DNA from: an uncultured Prevotella sp.
Lineage (GTDB): Bacteria > Bacteroidota > Bacteroidia > Bacteroidales > Bacteroidaceae
Length of the DNA: 6,022 nt
Assembly (NCBI GenBank): GCA_947072805.1
Contig: CAMTJK010000182.1
Span: forward strand, 1-6,022
Reading direction: 5' to 3'
Below, in pieces: positions 5,815 to 6,022 of this stretch. The translations under genes and the position numbers were made by a program. Positions within the stretch are counted from its first letter, which is position 1. Each line of letters begins with the position of its first letter. Under the pieces are notes generated by a model. That model had not been told where the DNA came from, did not search any database, and saw only the letters and a program-made list of their open reading frames with translations.

Positions 5815-5890
5815 AGACGGTTTATATTAGGTGGGAATATAAGAAAGACGTTTTATAGACGTTTTTATTAGATGGAAATGTAAAAAAAAC
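5815..5890 (+). repeat. Imperfect direct repeats upstream of the tRNA promoter
   Basis: Bases 5820-5849 match 5861-5890 at 24 of 30 positions with a 41-base offset. Within this block AGACGnTTTAT occurs at 5815-5825 and 5846-5856, and again with one change at 5857-5867, so the last two are adjacent. The block ends 10 bases before the tRNA -33 element. It may be decayed tandem duplication or an upstream activating region; nothing in the sequence decides. Confidence 0.5.
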
Positions 5891-5899
5891 AATTCAAAA

Positions 5900-5931
5900 T
5901 TTGCATAATTAAATAAAATCCTATACCTTTG
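5900..5931 (+). promoter_or_regulatory. Promoter of tRNA-Ser
   Basis: A -33 TTTG (5900-5903) and a perfect -7 TACCTTTG (5924-5931) are 20 bases apart. The predicted start near 5935-5937 leaves a precursor leader of about 33 nt, which can form a 6-bp hairpin (5948-5953 with 5958-5963) just before the mature tRNA 5' end at 5969. Confidence 0.8.
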
Positions 5932-5968
5932 CACTCGCTTTTAAGACGAAAACGCTCGTTTTCCGTTA

Positions 5969-6022
5969 GGAGAGATGGTAGAGTGGTCGATTACAGTAGT
6001 CTTGAAAACTACCGTACCGAGA
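5969..6022 (+). tRNA. tRNA-Ser (anticodon UGA), 3' part beyond the window
   Basis: The acceptor 5' strand GGAGAGA (5969-5975), D-arm with stem GTA/TAC (5978-5980, 5992-5994), anticodon stem GTAGT/ACTAC (5996-6000, 6008-6012) and loop CTTGAAA (6001-6007) give anticodon TGA at 6003-6005, reading UCA and related serine codons. The following CGTACCGAGA starts the long variable arm expected of a class II serine tRNA. The rest of the variable arm, the T-arm and the acceptor 3' strand lie outside the window. Confidence 0.93.

Larger units (their letters stand above)
5515..5899. other. AT-rich gene-free stretch between manC and the tRNA promoter
   Basis: No reading frame of useful length and no protein-like sequence is visible on either strand. 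It should hold the manC promoter, but I found no convincing -33/-7 pair close to the manC start; a TATTTTTG on the minus strand (5751-5744) fits the -7 pattern but lacks a -33 partner and is about 230 bases away. Other contents are a copy of a 12-base motif (5688-5699) and imperfect direct repeats (5815-5890), listed separately. Confidence 0.5.

Noticed and set aside
1..6022. Possible hidden defence system, mobile element or CRISPR array
   Set aside because: All sizeable genes are recognisable housekeeping genes. No transposase, integrase, regularly spaced repeats or attachment-site duplications are visible; the tRNA is cut by the window edge, so an integration beyond it cannot be judged.

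Overview
This 6 kb window looks like ordinary chromosome from a member of the Bacteroidales. A Prevotella- or Bacteroides-like genome fits best. The evidence is four promoter -7 elements of the Bacteroidetes type (TAnnTTTG, in all four cases TACCTTTG), no obvious Shine-Dalgarno sequences before the genes, and protein sequences with a Bacteroidales flavour (GreA starting MAYMS, a HIT protein with LEVPHAHIHLVP, MutS2 starting MIYPNNFEQKIGF). The genus assignment is inference from memory of these families; no search was run.

Layout. Positions 1-116 are non-coding and hold a perfect 14-bp inverted repeat just past the end of mutS2. Positions 117-2669 (minus strand) encode a full-length MutS2 with a C-terminal Smr domain; its promoter -7 element ends only four bases before the ATG, so the mRNA may be leaderless. 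Positions 2670-3408 are a 739-base gene-free region. It contains a complete minus-strand transcription unit for a candidate small RNA of about 64 nt (promoter 3092-3121, terminator hairpin and U-tract 3025-3048), a perfect FNR-type palindrome (3160-3173), and the greA promoter (3257-3287). A terminator-like hairpin (3320-3358) lies in the greA leader. Positions 3409-4305 are a two-gene plus-strand operon, greA then a HIT-family nucleotide hydrolase/transferase. Positions 4320-4370 are a long perfect hairpin that can end transcription from both sides. Positions 4420-5514 (minus strand) encode a mannose-1-phosphate guanylyltransferase (manC). Positions 5515-5968 are AT-rich and gene-free, with imperfect direct repeats, a third copy of a 12-base motif from the start of the window, and a tRNA promoter. 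A tRNA-Ser(UGA) starts at 5969 and runs off the window end.

The genes are housekeeping functions and do not form one pathway: MutS2 (ribosome rescue or recombination control), GreA (rescue of backtracked RNA polymerase), a HIT enzyme, GDP-mannose synthesis and serine decoding. I see no mobile element, CRISPR array, toxin-antitoxin or defence system. The most interesting content is regulatory and sits in the mutS2-greA intergenic region: a predicted orphan sRNA, a possible FNR/CRP-family site and a likely attenuator in the greA leader, which parallels the GraL arrangement known for Escherichia coli greA.
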